Shown: in pieces, positions 10,717-19,688 of the stretch
How positions within the stretch are numbered: position 1 is the stretch's first letter
How the letters are laid out: every line of letters starts with the position of its first letter
Origin: Rhodospirillaceae bacterium
GTDB taxonomy: Bacteria; Pseudomonadota; Alphaproteobacteria; Rhodospirillales; Rhodospirillaceae
Direction: 5' to 3'
Assembly: GCA_018666155.1 (NCBI GenBank)
Contig: JABJAH010000003.1
Coordinates: forward strand, 38,299-102,298
DNA: 64,000 nucleotides
Made by a program: the position numbers and the translations under genes
The notes under the pieces: model-generated
The model's database searches: none
What the model was told of the DNA's origin: nothing
Seen by the model: the letters and a program-made list of their open reading frames with translations, nothing else

Positions 10717-11460
10717 ATGCCTTCGCTGCCCGCCTTACCGGACGGATGGCGTCTTGAACACATATCGGAGATCGACGGCACGAATGCAGAGCTGCTGCGT
10801 CGCGCTGAGGCTGGTGAGGCGGCGGGTTTGGCGCTCCATGCGGATGTTCAATCTGCAGGCCGCGGCCGCCGTGGCCGATCATGGAACAGCCCCAAAGGTA
10901 ATCTTTATCTAAGTACCTTGGTGGATGCTAAGCAGGTGACGGCGGGGCAGGTCGGTTTCGCGGCGGCGCTGGCCCTTATCGAGGCCATTGAAGCGGACGT
11001 CGGCAAAGATATCCCGGAGTTGCTTTGTAAATGGCCCAACGATTTACTTTTTAACGGGGCTAAAGTTGCAGGCTTGCTGCTGGAAGCCGTACCCAATCGC
11101 GATCAGGTGGTTGTCGGTATGGGCGTAAATCTTATTCCGATCAATGTCGCCGATGCGGTATACCCGGTCGGCGCGCTGACCGATTACGGGATTGATCCAA
11201 AGTCATTGGCGGCGCGGGTCTGTGATGCTCTCGGGCGCTGGCTTGAGACTTGGAACACCGTTGGATTTGCGCCGTTGCGGCGCGCTTGGCTCGAAAGGGC
11301 CACTGGGCTAGGAGAGACCATTATCGTGCGCTTACCGAATGACCAATTAGATGGAACATTCGAAGGCTTGGCTGAGGACGGCGCATTGCTGCTCAATCAG
11401 GGAGCCGCTGGTATCCGCACTGTGTCTGCCGGTGACGTATTCTTTGGGGTTGAGGCTTAG
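10717..11460 (+). CDS. birA: Biotin--[acetyl-CoA-carboxylase] ligase, monofunctional BirA
   Basis: This enzyme activates biotin with ATP and attaches it to the biotin carboxyl carrier protein of acetyl-CoA carboxylase and related enzymes. I chose the ATG at 10717 because the frame upstream of it lies inside nuoN. This gives 247 residues. The adenylate-forming motif GRGRRGRSW is at residues 48-56. CKWPNDLLFNGAKVAGLL, with the biotin-contacting lysine, and VVVGMGVNL follow. The C-terminal SH3-like cap ends with DGALLLNQ...GDVFFG. No N-terminal helix-turn-helix is present, so it should not act as a repressor as the Escherichia coli protein does. coaX starts 2 bases after its stop. Confidence 0.95.
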   Translation: MPSLPALPDGWRLEHISEIDGTNAELLRRAEAGEAAGLALHADVQSAGRGRRGRSWNSPKGNLYLSTLVDAKQVTAGQVGFAAALALIEAIEADVGKDIPELLCKWPNDLLFNGAKVAGLLLEAVPNRDQVVVGMGVNLIPINVADAVYPVGALTDYGIDPKSLAARVCDALGRWLETWNTVGFAPLRRAWLERATGLGETIIVRLPNDQLDGTFEGLAEDGALLLNQGAAGIRTVSAGDVFFGVEA

Positions 11461-11462
11461 GC

Positions 11463-12239
11463 ATGCTGCTGGTCATTGATTGTGGCAATACCAATATCGT
11501 CTTCGCTGTCTTTGATGGCGACAGTTTGGTTGGGCAATGGCGGACGGCTACGGAAGGCGAAAAGACCGGCGACGATTACGGCGTTTGGCTGAGCCAAATT
11601 ATGGAGCGGGATGGTCTTGCGAAACAGGATATTAAGGCGGCCATTGTGTCGTCCGTGGTGCCCAATAAGGACCGCGCCTTGCGATCCATGTGTTCTGAGT
11701 TCTTCGAGATCGATGCACGCTTTATCGGTGATGCTGGATTAGATCTTGGTCTCACGGTCCTGATGCAAAACCCACGCGAAGTTGGCGATGACCGGCTGGT
11801 CAATGCCATTGCGGCACAGGACACCTATGGCGGCCCGCTTATTATTGTCGACTTCGGCACGGCAACCACCTTCGATGTGGTTGATAAAGACGGGAACTAT
11901 GCGGGCGGCGTGATAGCGCCTGGGATTAACCTATCGATGGAAGCGTTGCACATGGCGGCGGCGTTGCTGCCCAGAATACCGGTGGAAAACCCAGGAGAGG
12001 CGCCTGTAGTCGGCACGTCTACTGTGGCCGCGATGCGCTCCGGGGTGTTCTGGGGGTATATCGGGCTTATCGAAGGTTTGGTCGCGCGCATTCAGGAAGA
12101 GCAGGGCGGCGGTATGACCGTCATCGGTACGGGTGGCCTTGCGCCCTTGTTTGCGACCTCCACCAAAGTGATCGATCACACGGACGATGATTTGACCCTG
12201 CGCGGGCTAAGCGCCCTCCACAAACGGAATCCTCTATGA
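11463..12239 (+). CDS. coaX: Type III pantothenate kinase (CoaX)
   Basis: CoaX phosphorylates pantothenate, the first committed step of coenzyme A synthesis. Type III enzymes use the ASKHA fold, need a monovalent cation and are not feedback-inhibited by CoA. The 258-residue protein begins with MLLVIDCGNTNIVFAVFDGD, holding the DxGNT phosphate-1 motif. It has DDRLVNAIAA near residue 102 and DFGTATTFDVVD, the phosphate-2 motif, near residue 130. Its stop overlaps the rnj start by four bases (ATGA). The birA-coaX-rnj order is a frequent alphaproteobacterial grouping and supports the call. Confidence 0.96.
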   Translation: MLLVIDCGNTNIVFAVFDGDSLVGQWRTATEGEKTGDDYGVWLSQIMERDGLAKQDIKAAIVSSVVPNKDRALRSMCSEFFEIDARFIGDAGLDLGLTVLMQNPREVGDDRLVNAIAAQDTYGGPLIIVDFGTATTFDVVDKDGNYAGGVIAPGINLSMEALHMAAALLPRIPVENPGEAPVVGTSTVAAMRSGVFWGYIGLIEGLVARIQEEQGGGMTVIGTGGLAPLFATSTKVIDHTDDDLTLRGLSALHKRNPL

Positions 12240-13918
12240 CGCGCAATGGGCCAAAGGCCAAACCGCCGAAAGGCCTCAACAAGGGATTGTGGTTTGTCCC
12301 TCTCGGCGGATCCGGCGAGATTGGCATGAACCTGAATCTCTATGCCTGCGATGGCCAATGGATCATGGTCGATCTCGGTGTCACCTTCGGCGACGAGAGT
12401 ATTCCCGGCGTCGACGTTGTGATGCCTGATCCGGATTTTATTGTTGAGCGCAAACATCAGCTGATTGGCCTGGTTCTGACTCACGCCCATGAAGACCATC
12501 TGGGTGCCGTCGCCTACCTTTGGCCGAAATTGGAATGCCCGGTTTATGCCACGCCGTTCGCGGCAGAGTTTCTACGGCGGAAATTACCAGAGACCGGGCT
12601 ACAAAACCTGTTACCGCTGACGGAAATCCCCCTTGGTGGAAACCTGAGTCTTGGGCCGTTCGATATCGACTTTGTCTCGCTGACCCACTCGATCCCGGAA
12701 CCCAATGCGCTGGCCATTCGCACGCCCTATGGCTTGATCATGCACACCGGGGATTGGAAATTTGATCCGGACCCGTTGATCGGTGAAGCCACGGATTTTG
12801 CCGCCTTGGAAGCCATCGGCGACGAAGGCGTGTTGGCGATGGTCGGAGATTCTACAAACGTTTTCTCCGAGGGTGAGTCAGGATCGGAAGGCGATGTGCG
12901 GGTCGCGTTGACCGAATTGATCGGTAAGCTGACCGGACGCGTGGCAGTCGGCTGTTTTGCATCGAATTTAGCTCGGCTTGAGAGCATCGCCCGCGCGGCA
13001 GAAGCCAATGATCGTCATGTCGCGCTGGTCGGGGCGTCGCTGTGGCGGATCGTAGATGCGGCGCGCAAGACCGGATACCTCGCAGACGACATCGTTTTCT
13101 ATGAAGCCGAAGATGCGGCCCATTTGCCCAACGATAAAGTTTTGTATATCTGCACCGGCAGTCAGGGCGAAGCGCGGGCAGCGTTGAACCGTATTGCCTT
13201 TGGCAGCCATCGTGATGTCCGTTTGGAAGAGGGGGATACGGTGGTGTTCTCTTCTCGCGTTATTCCGGGAAACGAAAAATCGATCATGAAGCTTCAGAAT
13301 GAGTTGGCGAAATCCGGCGTGAAGATCATCACCGCGAAGGATGCGCCAATCCATGTTTCAGGTCATCCGGCGCGGGATGAAATGCGACGGATGTACAGCA
13401 TGATCCGGCCTCATACGGCGATTCCGGTTCATGGCGAGCAACTCCATATGCGCGCCCATGCTGAATTGGCCAAGGAGTGTCAGGTGCCACAAGCCGTGCT
13501 GGTGGAAAACGGCTCGGCGGTGCGGTTAGCGCCCGGGGACCCGGCGGTCATGGGGGAAGTCTGGTCTGGCCGGATGTCCTGGGAAGGGGACCGCGCGGTT
13601 TCGTTTTGGGACCCAGTTCTGCGGGACCGTAAGAAGATTTTCTATGGCGGCAGTGTCGTGGTGTCGCTGGTGCTAGAGGAAGATGGGCGACTGGCAACGG
13701 ACGCGCAAGTTTCCGTTCTCGGAATTCTAGATCCCTTGGCCGATGACGGGTCCTCTGCCCTGGCCGAAGAAGTCGAAGATGCAGTCGAGCGTATGAAAGG
13801 CAAATCTCGCCGTGATGATGGCGCCGTCGAAGAAGCGGTGCGCCGCTGCATTCGCCGTATCTTCGCCGGTGGGCAAAATGGTAAACCTTTGGTGCGAGTG
13901 CACATCGCTCGGATATGA
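12236..13918 (+). CDS. rnj: Ribonuclease J
   Basis: This metallo-beta-lactamase/beta-CASP ribonuclease has 5'-exonuclease and endonuclease activity in mRNA decay and rRNA maturation. The 560 residues include the zinc motif HAHEDH (H83, H85, D87, H88), HTGDWKFDPDP near residue 169, and the beta-CASP motifs SGHPARDEMRRMYSMIRP and PVHGE. A C-terminal domain of about 100 residues follows, which serves for oligomerisation in this family. It starts inside the coaX stop (ATGA) and is followed after 27 bases by mce. The usual length is 550-560 residues, so it looks complete. Confidence 0.96.
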   Translation: MTRNGPKAKPPKGLNKGLWFVPLGGSGEIGMNLNLYACDGQWIMVDLGVTFGDESIPGVDVVMPDPDFIVERKHQLIGLVLTHAHEDHLGAVAYLWPKLECPVYATPFAAEFLRRKLPETGLQNLLPLTEIPLGGNLSLGPFDIDFVSLTHSIPEPNALAIRTPYGLIMHTGDWKFDPDPLIGEATDFAALEAIGDEGVLAMVGDSTNVFSEGESGSEGDVRVALTELIGKLTGRVAVGCFASNLARLESIARAAEANDRHVALVGASLWRIVDAARKTGYLADDIVFYEAEDAAHLPNDKVLYICTGSQGEARAALNRIAFGSHRDVRLEEGDTVVFSSRVIPGNEKSIMKLQNELAKSGVKIITAKDAPIHVSGHPARDEMRRMYSMIRPHTAIPVHGEQLHMRAHAELAKECQVPQAVLVENGSAVRLAPGDPAVMGEVWSGRMSWEGDRAVSFWDPVLRDRKKIFYGGSVVVSLVLEEDGRLATDAQVSVLGILDPLADDGSSALAEEVEDAVERMKGKSRRDDGAVEEAVRRCIRRIFAGGQNGKPLVRVHIARI

Positions 13919-13945
13919 TGGGTTAAGCTAGACGATGAGGATGCG

Positions 13946-14350
13946 ATGATTGGACGTTTAAACCATGTAGCGATTGCAGTACCGGATTTAGCGGCTGCGG
14001 TTGCGACCTACCGGGATGCTCTGGGTGGGACGGTCACCGAGCCGGAAGATTTACCGGATCACGGCGTCACGGTCGTCTTCGTCCAATTGCCCAACACTAA
14101 GATCGAACTGCTTCATCCCCTCGGCGAGAATTCTCCGATCCAAGGGTTTCTCGATAAAAATCCGTCGGGCGGCATGCATCACCTGTGCTTCGAGGTAGAT
14201 GATATTCTTGCCGCGCGCGATCAGCTTAAAGCCGAAGGAAAACGCATTCTCGGCGATGGCGAACCCAAGACTGGTGCCCACGGCAAGCCGGTACTATTTG
14301 TCCACCCCAAAGATTTCGACGGCACATTGATCGAGATCGAACAGGCTTAG
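13946..14350 (+). CDS. mce: Methylmalonyl-CoA epimerase
   Basis: This small metalloenzyme of the vicinal-oxygen-chelate family interconverts (2R)- and (2S)-methylmalonyl-CoA in propionyl-CoA metabolism. The 134-residue protein starts with IGRLNHVAIAVPDLAAAV, containing the first metal-binding His, has GGMHHLCFEVDDI around residues 70-82, and ends with FVHPKDFDGTLIEIEQA, where the C-terminal Glu ligand lies. A GAGG ribosome-binding site stands 5 bases before the ATG at 13946. The gene is downstream of rnj as in many relatives. The next gene begins immediately after its stop codon with no gap. Confidence 0.94.
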   Translation: MIGRLNHVAIAVPDLAAAVATYRDALGGTVTEPEDLPDHGVTVVFVQLPNTKIELLHPLGENSPIQGFLDKNPSGGMHHLCFEVDDILAARDQLKAEGKRILGDGEPKTGAHGKPVLFVHPKDFDGTLIEIEQA

Positions 14351-14893
14351 ATGGCAGGTAATTCTATAATCGGCTTAATACTGTTTGTATTGGGAACGAT
14401 TACGCCACCACTAGCAGTCCTACTCTTCATTGACCGTAAACCAAACGCCATACCTATACTAATGCCATTGGTTATTCTTACGCAGTTGGTATGGAGTGTT
14501 TGGTGCGTTCTATTTATCGCTCTAAGTAGTTACACAACGGGCTGGGGCATTTTCGAAAGTCTAGCGGTTCTAATCTTTCTAATGCCTACACTTACCTTAG
14601 GCATATTTTTTCTGGTACTTCACAGACTTGGGTACAGCCTAGATTCAAATTGTCTTGGTATGAATTTGTGGGGCATAGGCGGGCTACTGTTACTGATTGC
14701 CTGTGTAGCCAATTTTGGTGTTTTTGCCCTCAACCAAACCTTCGAAGAGTTTAAGGGTATGATTGGTTTGATTTTCGCCTCATTTCTGGCAGGCGGCGAC
14801 GATTGGATAACTTCAGCAACTTTTCTTGCTCCAATTTTTGTGCTGGTGGTGTGGGTTGGGCTGTCTGCAAAGAGTCTATGGAACGCTGATTGA
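14351..14893 (+). CDS. Unknown integral membrane protein, A+T-rich
   Basis: I do not recognise this 180-residue protein. It is very hydrophobic, with five or six predicted membrane helices at roughly residues 5-27, 34-58, 66-92, 103-127, 132-148 and 155-173. Little stretches outside the membrane apart from LHRLGYSLDSN and NQTFEEFKG. Its base composition is clearly more A+T-rich than its neighbours, with many ATA, TTA and CTA codons, which suggests later acquisition. In many relatives a different small DUF1467 membrane protein follows mce, and this does not look like that family. The ATG abuts the mce stop, so it may be translated by coupling. A convergent terminator lies about 50 bases after its stop. 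Confidence 0.7.
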   Translation: MAGNSIIGLILFVLGTITPPLAVLLFIDRKPNAIPILMPLVILTQLVWSVWCVLFIALSSYTTGWGIFESLAVLIFLMPTLTLGIFFLVLHRLGYSLDSNCLGMNLWGIGGLLLLIACVANFGVFALNQTFEEFKGMIGLIFASFLAGGDDWITSATFLAPIFVLVVWVGLSAKSLWNAD

Positions 14894-14945
14894 GACCGAG
14901 CAGCTTAACGCCACAAAAGTTATCGCAATAAATCCCACCAAAAGA

Positions 14946-14977
14946 AAAACCCCTCTCACAGGAGCGAGAGGGGTTTT
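14946..14977. terminator. Bidirectional rho-independent terminator
   Basis: A perfect 12-base inverted repeat (14946-14957 and 14966-14977, arms AAAACCCCTCTC and GAGAGGGGTTTT) encloses an 8-base loop. It stands between converging genes. On the minus strand the stem is followed by a U-rich run (GTTTTTCTTT overlapping the stem base), so it should end the TonB-receptor transcript. On the plus strand the stem ends in four Ts, so it may also end the birA-mce-side transcript. Confidence 0.85.
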
Positions 14978-14999
14978 ATCCGAGACGATGTTTGGTGTG

Positions 15000-17441
15000 T
15001 TACATGCTGTAGCTTAGACGAATACCAAGTTGCCTGTCGTCTGGTGCGAACAGATTGAGCGCTGTACCAAACGTGAACAGGTCAAAGTTTTCCTGGCCGC
15101 TACGAACCTTAGTGTCTTTAAACACGTTGTCAGCATAAGCGATGATTGACCAATCATCGCTTTCAACACCAAGACGAACATCAACGTTGACGTAGGACGG
15201 TAGTGTCCAACGGTTCCAGTGCGTGAGGAACCGTGTGCCCTGATATTGGGCTGCGACTTCAGCAATAACATCCATGGTATCTGTCACCGCGAAGTTCGCA
15301 TTAGCACCGACCGTAAAGCCATGCTTAGGCTGACGTTCTAGCTGGTGGCCATTCAGCGATACTTCACAGAGATCGACTGGTGTGCCGTTAGCCGAGTTCT
15401 GCGTTATCGGGGTACAATTGCCGCCACGCGTGATGTCGTTACCGCTTTGGGTGCTGAAGACAAAGTTCGTGTACTCAGTATCGAGATAGGTATAAGCCGC
15501 GTTGATGTTGAGGTTCTCAGAAACAGCAATGTTTAGCTCGGCCTCAAGACCTTTGATTTCAGCAGCACCTGCGTTCTTGGTCACAGTACCTAGGGCGATG
15601 CCCTGTCCACCGGACGCGTCTTGCGTCGTCACCTGCTTGTCGGTGTAGTCCATAAAGAACAGCGCACCATTCAGTTGAACACGACCATCGGCAAATTGAG
15701 TTTTCGCGCCAGCCTCATAGCTCCACAAAGTCTCAGGGCGAAAACGGTTGTTATCAAGAGAGTTGCCGATGCTCAAGGTGGAAAAGCCACCCGGCTTTGC
15801 CCCTTTAGCGACAGATGCATACAAAAGGACATCGTCGGTTACTTGATAGTCCAATGAAACCCGTGGCGTGAAGTAATTGTCACTGGCTGAAACGACCGGA
15901 AGCTCGATCGGCAAACTGTAGGGCACCGGACCGAAGAAGAAGACGCCAAAGGCATTGTTGATGGAGCCAACGACATCGTAGGTGAAGTTCTCATTGGAGT
16001 AGCGAGCTTCAGCGGTCAAGGAAAGTTGTTCGGATATGTCGTATTCCACATGCCCGTAAACCGACCAATGCTCCGTATCGCGGAACAACAAACCTTCGTT
16101 GAGGCCTGCACGACCTTGCAAGGCCGTGTTTAAGTTGGCCGACCCTACGCCGGCAAAATCGACCGTGGCACTGCTAAAGGTGACTTGGTCTGTGTTTTCT
16201 TTCCAATACAGGCCACCGATCGCCCAGCGTAATCCTTCTGATTCAAGATCAGAAATGCGGAGCTCTTGGCTGAATTGCTTCGTATTGGTGGTAAAGTCGA
16301 TGATTGTTGTCCGCGGCAGCGGCTCAGAGATTCCGCCCGGTGGGGGAAGAAAGACAGGTGCTATCGCGGCACCACGTCTGTCTGAGTCAAAATTCTGCCT
16401 AGCATCGGCATCATTGTATCCGGTCAGGGACATCACCGAGACGGTGTCGGACACGTCCCATTCGAGCTTGAGACTGGTGATGAGGCTTTCAGATTCCGTG
16501 CCAAAGAAGTCTTCGTTGGTAAACGGATCCGTACTCAGCTGAATCACGTCCCCCGCATCAATCGTAAGAGGCCCGAACGTCGGCAAAAAAGCACCGGTCA
16601 GCCCCAAGGAGTTGGTCGGCGCAGGTGTGAAATTGATGCCGCCTTTGACGACTTCCGCGCGAACTCGGCTGGAATCATCTGAGTAGGCAATCCGCGCCGT
16701 GGCTTGGAAGTTTTCGCTGAGTTCCGCATCAATAACGCCGGAAAAACCAAGGCTGTCAAAACCACCGATCTGTTCACCAGTGACGGTGTTGCGATGATAG
16801 CCGTCGTGTTCCGCATAGGCAGCGTTGAGGCGGACGCCCACTTTGCCACCGTCGTCTAGGGGGCCACTGACACCGCCGCGGACTTCGATTTGGCCATGGT
16901 CGCCACCGTCTAAGAACAGGTTGGCGCTAAACTCATCGGACGGTTTTTTGGTGATGTAGTTGATCGCGCCGCCAAATGCGACCCGGCCGTAGAGCGCGCT
17001 CTGCGGGCCCTTCACGACTTCGATCCGCTCCACATCAACCAGGCGCATGTTCATCAAGTTGCCGCCACCGGCAGTCTGAATGGACTCACTGGAGACATCG
17101 ATACCGTCGAGCAAGATACCAACCGGTGGACGGCCACGGGTCGCTGGCAGGCCGCGAATAGACGGACGCGTATCCTGAGGCGCGAAGCCAAGGTCAAATG
17201 TCAGGCCAGGTGTCAGGCGCGCAACGTCTTCAACGTTACGAATGCCGCCACGTTCGATTTGAACGGCGGTGAATGCCGTAATCGACATCGGAATGTTTTG
17301 CAGTGATTCTGCGCGACGGCGCGTTGTAACGGTAATTTCTTCGACTGCAATTTGCGCTAATGCATCTTGAGCACCCATGAGGGCCGCGGTAGATAGCATC
17401 GTGGCGCTGGCAAGCCAGTAACGGTAACTGCGTGACGGCAT
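15000..17441 (-). CDS. TonB-dependent outer-membrane receptor
   Basis: This is a 22-strand outer-membrane receptor that imports a scarce ligand with energy from TonB. I start it at 17441 because the encoded signal peptide (MPSRSYRYWLASATMLST, then a hydrophobic stretch and DALAQ) begins there and an AAGGGG ribosome-binding site lies just upstream. A longer frame reaches 17537. The mature 813-residue precursor has an N-terminal TonB-box-like EEITVTTRR. The plug domain (about residues 40-165) has NIPMSITAF, RGLPATRGRPPVGILLDGI and KGPQSALYGRVAFGGAINY. A long beta-barrel follows and ends in RLSYSM. The substrate cannot be told from sequence. The closest-looking receptors are often labelled siderophore receptors, but no siderophore or sugar genes are next to it. 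Confidence 0.93.
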   Translation of the reverse strand: MPSRSYRYWLASATMLSTAALMGAQDALAQIAVEEITVTTRRRAESLQNIPMSITAFTAVQIERGGIRNVEDVARLTPGLTFDLGFAPQDTRPSIRGLPATRGRPPVGILLDGIDVSSESIQTAGGGNLMNMRLVDVERIEVVKGPQSALYGRVAFGGAINYITKKPSDEFSANLFLDGGDHGQIEVRGGVSGPLDDGGKVGVRLNAAYAEHDGYHRNTVTGEQIGGFDSLGFSGVIDAELSENFQATARIAYSDDSSRVRAEVVKGGINFTPAPTNSLGLTGAFLPTFGPLTIDAGDVIQLSTDPFTNEDFFGTESESLITSLKLEWDVSDTVSVMSLTGYNDADARQNFDSDRRGAAIAPVFLPPPGGISEPLPRTTIIDFTTNTKQFSQELRISDLESEGLRWAIGGLYWKENTDQVTFSSATVDFAGVGSANLNTALQGRAGLNEGLLFRDTEHWSVYGHVEYDISEQLSLTAEARYSNENFTYDVVGSINNAFGVFFFGPVPYSLPIELPVVSASDNYFTPRVSLDYQVTDDVLLYASVAKGAKPGGFSTLSIGNSLDNNRFRPETLWSYEAGAKTQFADGRVQLNGALFFMDYTDKQVTTQDASGGQGIALGTVTKNAGAAEIKGLEAELNIAVSENLNINAAYTYLDTEYTNFVFSTQSGNDITRGGNCTPITQNSANGTPVDLCEVSLNGHQLERQPKHGFTVGANANFAVTDTMDVIAEVAAQYQGTRFLTHWNRWTLPSYVNVDVRLGVESDDWSIIAYADNVFKDTKVRSGQENFDLFTFGTALNLFAPDDRQLGIRLSYSM

Positions 17442-17659
17442 GGCAATAAACCCCTTCAAAAGAGGGTCATTGCCCTGGCTGATTCCCCAATCCGTCAGTA
17501 ATGACCCTAGACACTGAAATGCTACGCCGGAGCCCACATGGAGTGAAGGGCTATCGTCGACTGGCGGAATTTCTCAGTGCGGTGTGGCAAAACACCACCG
17601 GACTCAGGCGGTTAGGTCTGAACACGACCTGTTAACTCTTTTAAGGGCAGAATTCAGCC

Positions 17660-18130
17660 ATGGATTCGAAAGTAACCACCTCATTATGGCTATCTTGCGC
17701 GGCACTGTTCGCGTCAGGGTTTGCTCAGGCATCAATCCTCTCTGTCCGCACTGAGGATTGCCGTCAAATAGTCACTCACGTGCCGGCAGACGACGTCGCG
17801 TATGCGCCGGGCGTCGACGTCAACGGGCGGCCGGTAGTCCCTGCAGATTTAGGGGGCGGATACGATATTTTCGCACCGGAAGAGGTGAACATTGATATTC
17901 GGTTGGACCTAGCGGAACGGCTTGGCTTGGGCGGTGAAGATTTTGACAGTGGTGCTTCCGCTTTACTCAGCGGTGAAGGTGTTGTTGGCCGGGTAACCGT
18001 GCGTGGAAACGATATTTACTGGAATGACAATAAATTGGCCCGGGACAGTCACGCCGCGTTGTCTTCGGCCTGTGGTAACGCGTTCACGGCGGCGGGTATC
18101 CCGCTGCCATTGGCAAAACCCGAGCAGTAG
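17660..18130 (+). CDS. Small secreted protein of unknown function
   Basis: I do not recognise this 156-residue protein. An N-terminal signal peptide (TSLWLSCAALFASGFAQA, cleavage probably after residue 25) sends it to the periplasm or beyond. The mature part has only two cysteines, in TEDCRQIV and SSACGNAF, which could form one disulfide. It begins with a segment mentioning a conserved-looking HVPADDVAYAPGVDVNGRPV, rich in Asp, Val and Pro. A GGNDIYWND stretch follows near the end. It faces away from the TonB-receptor gene across a 218-base gap that should hold both promoters. The gap contains a short inverted repeat (GGTGT, 6 bases, ACACC at 17581-17596). Confidence 0.7.
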   Translation: MDSKVTTSLWLSCAALFASGFAQASILSVRTEDCRQIVTHVPADDVAYAPGVDVNGRPVVPADLGGGYDIFAPEEVNIDIRLDLAERLGLGGEDFDSGASALLSGEGVVGRVTVRGNDIYWNDNKLARDSHAALSSACGNAFTAAGIPLPLAKPEQ

Positions 18131-18143
18131 ATAATCTCTCAGA

Positions 18144-19688
18144 CTAGGCCATCATCACTTCGATGAAGTGTGGGCCAGGTTGCTTCAGGCAATCCCCTAA
18201 AACAGCGGCAAAACGGCTGCAATCCTCAACCCTATGGGCATCAACGCCCTGGGCATCGGCCATTTTTACAAAGTCGATCCGTGGTTCGTCCATGTCCATA
18301 AGCCGATGGGCGTTCGCGCCAGCGGGGCCAAGTCCATGGCGTTGCAGTTCAATATCAAGAATGAGATAGCCCCGGTTGGAAAAGACTACGGTGGTTACAT
18401 CAAGCCGTTCGCGGGCCATGGTCCAGAGGGCTTGGATCGTGTACATAGCGCCGCCGTCGCCCTGAATACACAGGATTTTCTTGTCGGGCGCGGCAACAGC
18501 CGCACCGACAGCGACGGGCATCGCCCAGCCAATGCCGCCACCAGTGATGAACAGCCAATCGTGAGGCGCCGCGCCAGCGGACAGCGCATAGGCAGGAAAA
18601 CCAACGGTGATGCCCTCATCAACCACGACCGCATCTTCTGGAATGGCTCTGGCAATGACGGCTGAGGCATTTTCTGCGGTGATCGCCCCAACGGGCATAT
18701 CGGGAAGGCTCAAGGCTTGGGTCGTGCCTTGCGTTCTAGCGCCGAGTTGGTCGGCGAGGGCATCTAAGCTCGTGACGACGTCACCGCCGACGGGAACGAG
18801 GGTATGGAGGTCGCAACCGCCCGGCACTAGTGTCCCGCCGCCGGTGGGATAGGAAAAGAACGACACAGGTTCCTTAGACCCGCACAACACCATGTGTTCG
18901 AGGCCTTTAAGCGCTTCTGCAGCGTCTTCAGGAAAATAGGGAATACGTTCGACGGTAACGCGCCCAGCGCCTCGCTGCATGCGGGGCTCAAAGGTATAGG
19001 CGATCAGGCGTATGCCGGTTTTCTCGGCGATCTGCCCCGCTGCTTTGAGGCCGAGTTCGGTTAGGCCGTCAGCGCCAATCAGAAGCGCCGTTTTTGATCC
19101 GTTTGCACAAAGATCGGCAATGGCTTGGACGGCCTTATCCATAGCAGGCTGTTGACTAGGGCGCTGGGGTGCCTTTGCGGGGCTGGCGTCTTCAGACCAA
19201 CTGCAATCAGCGGGGATGATGAGGCTGGCCACTTGTCCGGGTGGTCCCCAAGCCGCGGCGACGGCGTCGGCTCCATCTTGAGAAAGATTGCCTGGCTCGG
19301 ACGTCTGACGCACCCATCCGGACACGGGTTCGGCCAGACCAACAATGTCCGATGACAACGGTGCGTCATACTTCAAGTGGGAGCGGGGATGGTTGCCAAT
19401 TAGATTGACGATGGGCGAGTGCGCTTTGCGCCCGTTGTGAAGGTGGCACAAGCCGTTGGCCAAGCCTGGACCGAGGTGCAACAAGGTTGCCGCCGGTTTT
19501 CCAGCCAGTCGGGCGTAACCGTCGGCTGCGCCCGTGCACACGCCTTCGAACAACCCAAGGATCGGACGCATGCGGTCAGTGCGGTCGATTGCACCAACCA
19601 AATGAGTCTCCGTGGTGCCAGGATTGGCGAAGCAGGTATCGACACCACAGTCGACCAGAGTTTCGATGAGGGCGTCAGCGCCGGTCAT
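18144..19688 (-). CDS. Thiamine-diphosphate enzyme, acetolactate-synthase-like (IlvX-type)
   Basis: This 514-residue protein has the three-domain layout of the POX/acetolactate synthase/benzoylformate decarboxylase group. The N-terminal pyrimidine-binding domain carries FANPGTTETH (residues 20-29) and the activating Glu49 in LGLFEGVCTGAADGYAR. The C-terminal diphosphate-binding domain has GDGGAM at 410 with the partner Asn near 438, so cofactor binding should be intact. No FAD-domain signature of a true biosynthetic acetolactate synthase is evident, and no small regulatory subunit gene is adjacent. The closest family I know is the IlvX/'acetolactate synthase large subunit-like' group, whose substrates are mostly unproven. 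It overlaps the upstream thiamine enzyme gene by four bases (ATGA), so the two are co-translated. Confidence 0.85.
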   Translation of the reverse strand: MTGADALIETLVDCGVDTCFANPGTTETHLVGAIDRTDRMRPILGLFEGVCTGAADGYARLAGKPAATLLHLGPGLANGLCHLHNGRKAHSPIVNLIGNHPRSHLKYDAPLSSDIVGLAEPVSGWVRQTSEPGNLSQDGADAVAAAWGPPGQVASLIIPADCSWSEDASPAKAPQRPSQQPAMDKAVQAIADLCANGSKTALLIGADGLTELGLKAAGQIAEKTGIRLIAYTFEPRMQRGAGRVTVERIPYFPEDAAEALKGLEHMVLCGSKEPVSFFSYPTGGGTLVPGGCDLHTLVPVGGDVVTSLDALADQLGARTQGTTQALSLPDMPVGAITAENASAVIARAIPEDAVVVDEGITVGFPAYALSAGAAPHDWLFITGGGIGWAMPVAVGAAVAAPDKKILCIQGDGGAMYTIQALWTMARERLDVTTVVFSNRGYLILDIELQRHGLGPAGANAHRLMDMDEPRIDFVKMADAQGVDAHRVEDCSRFAAVLGDCLKQPGPHFIEVMMA

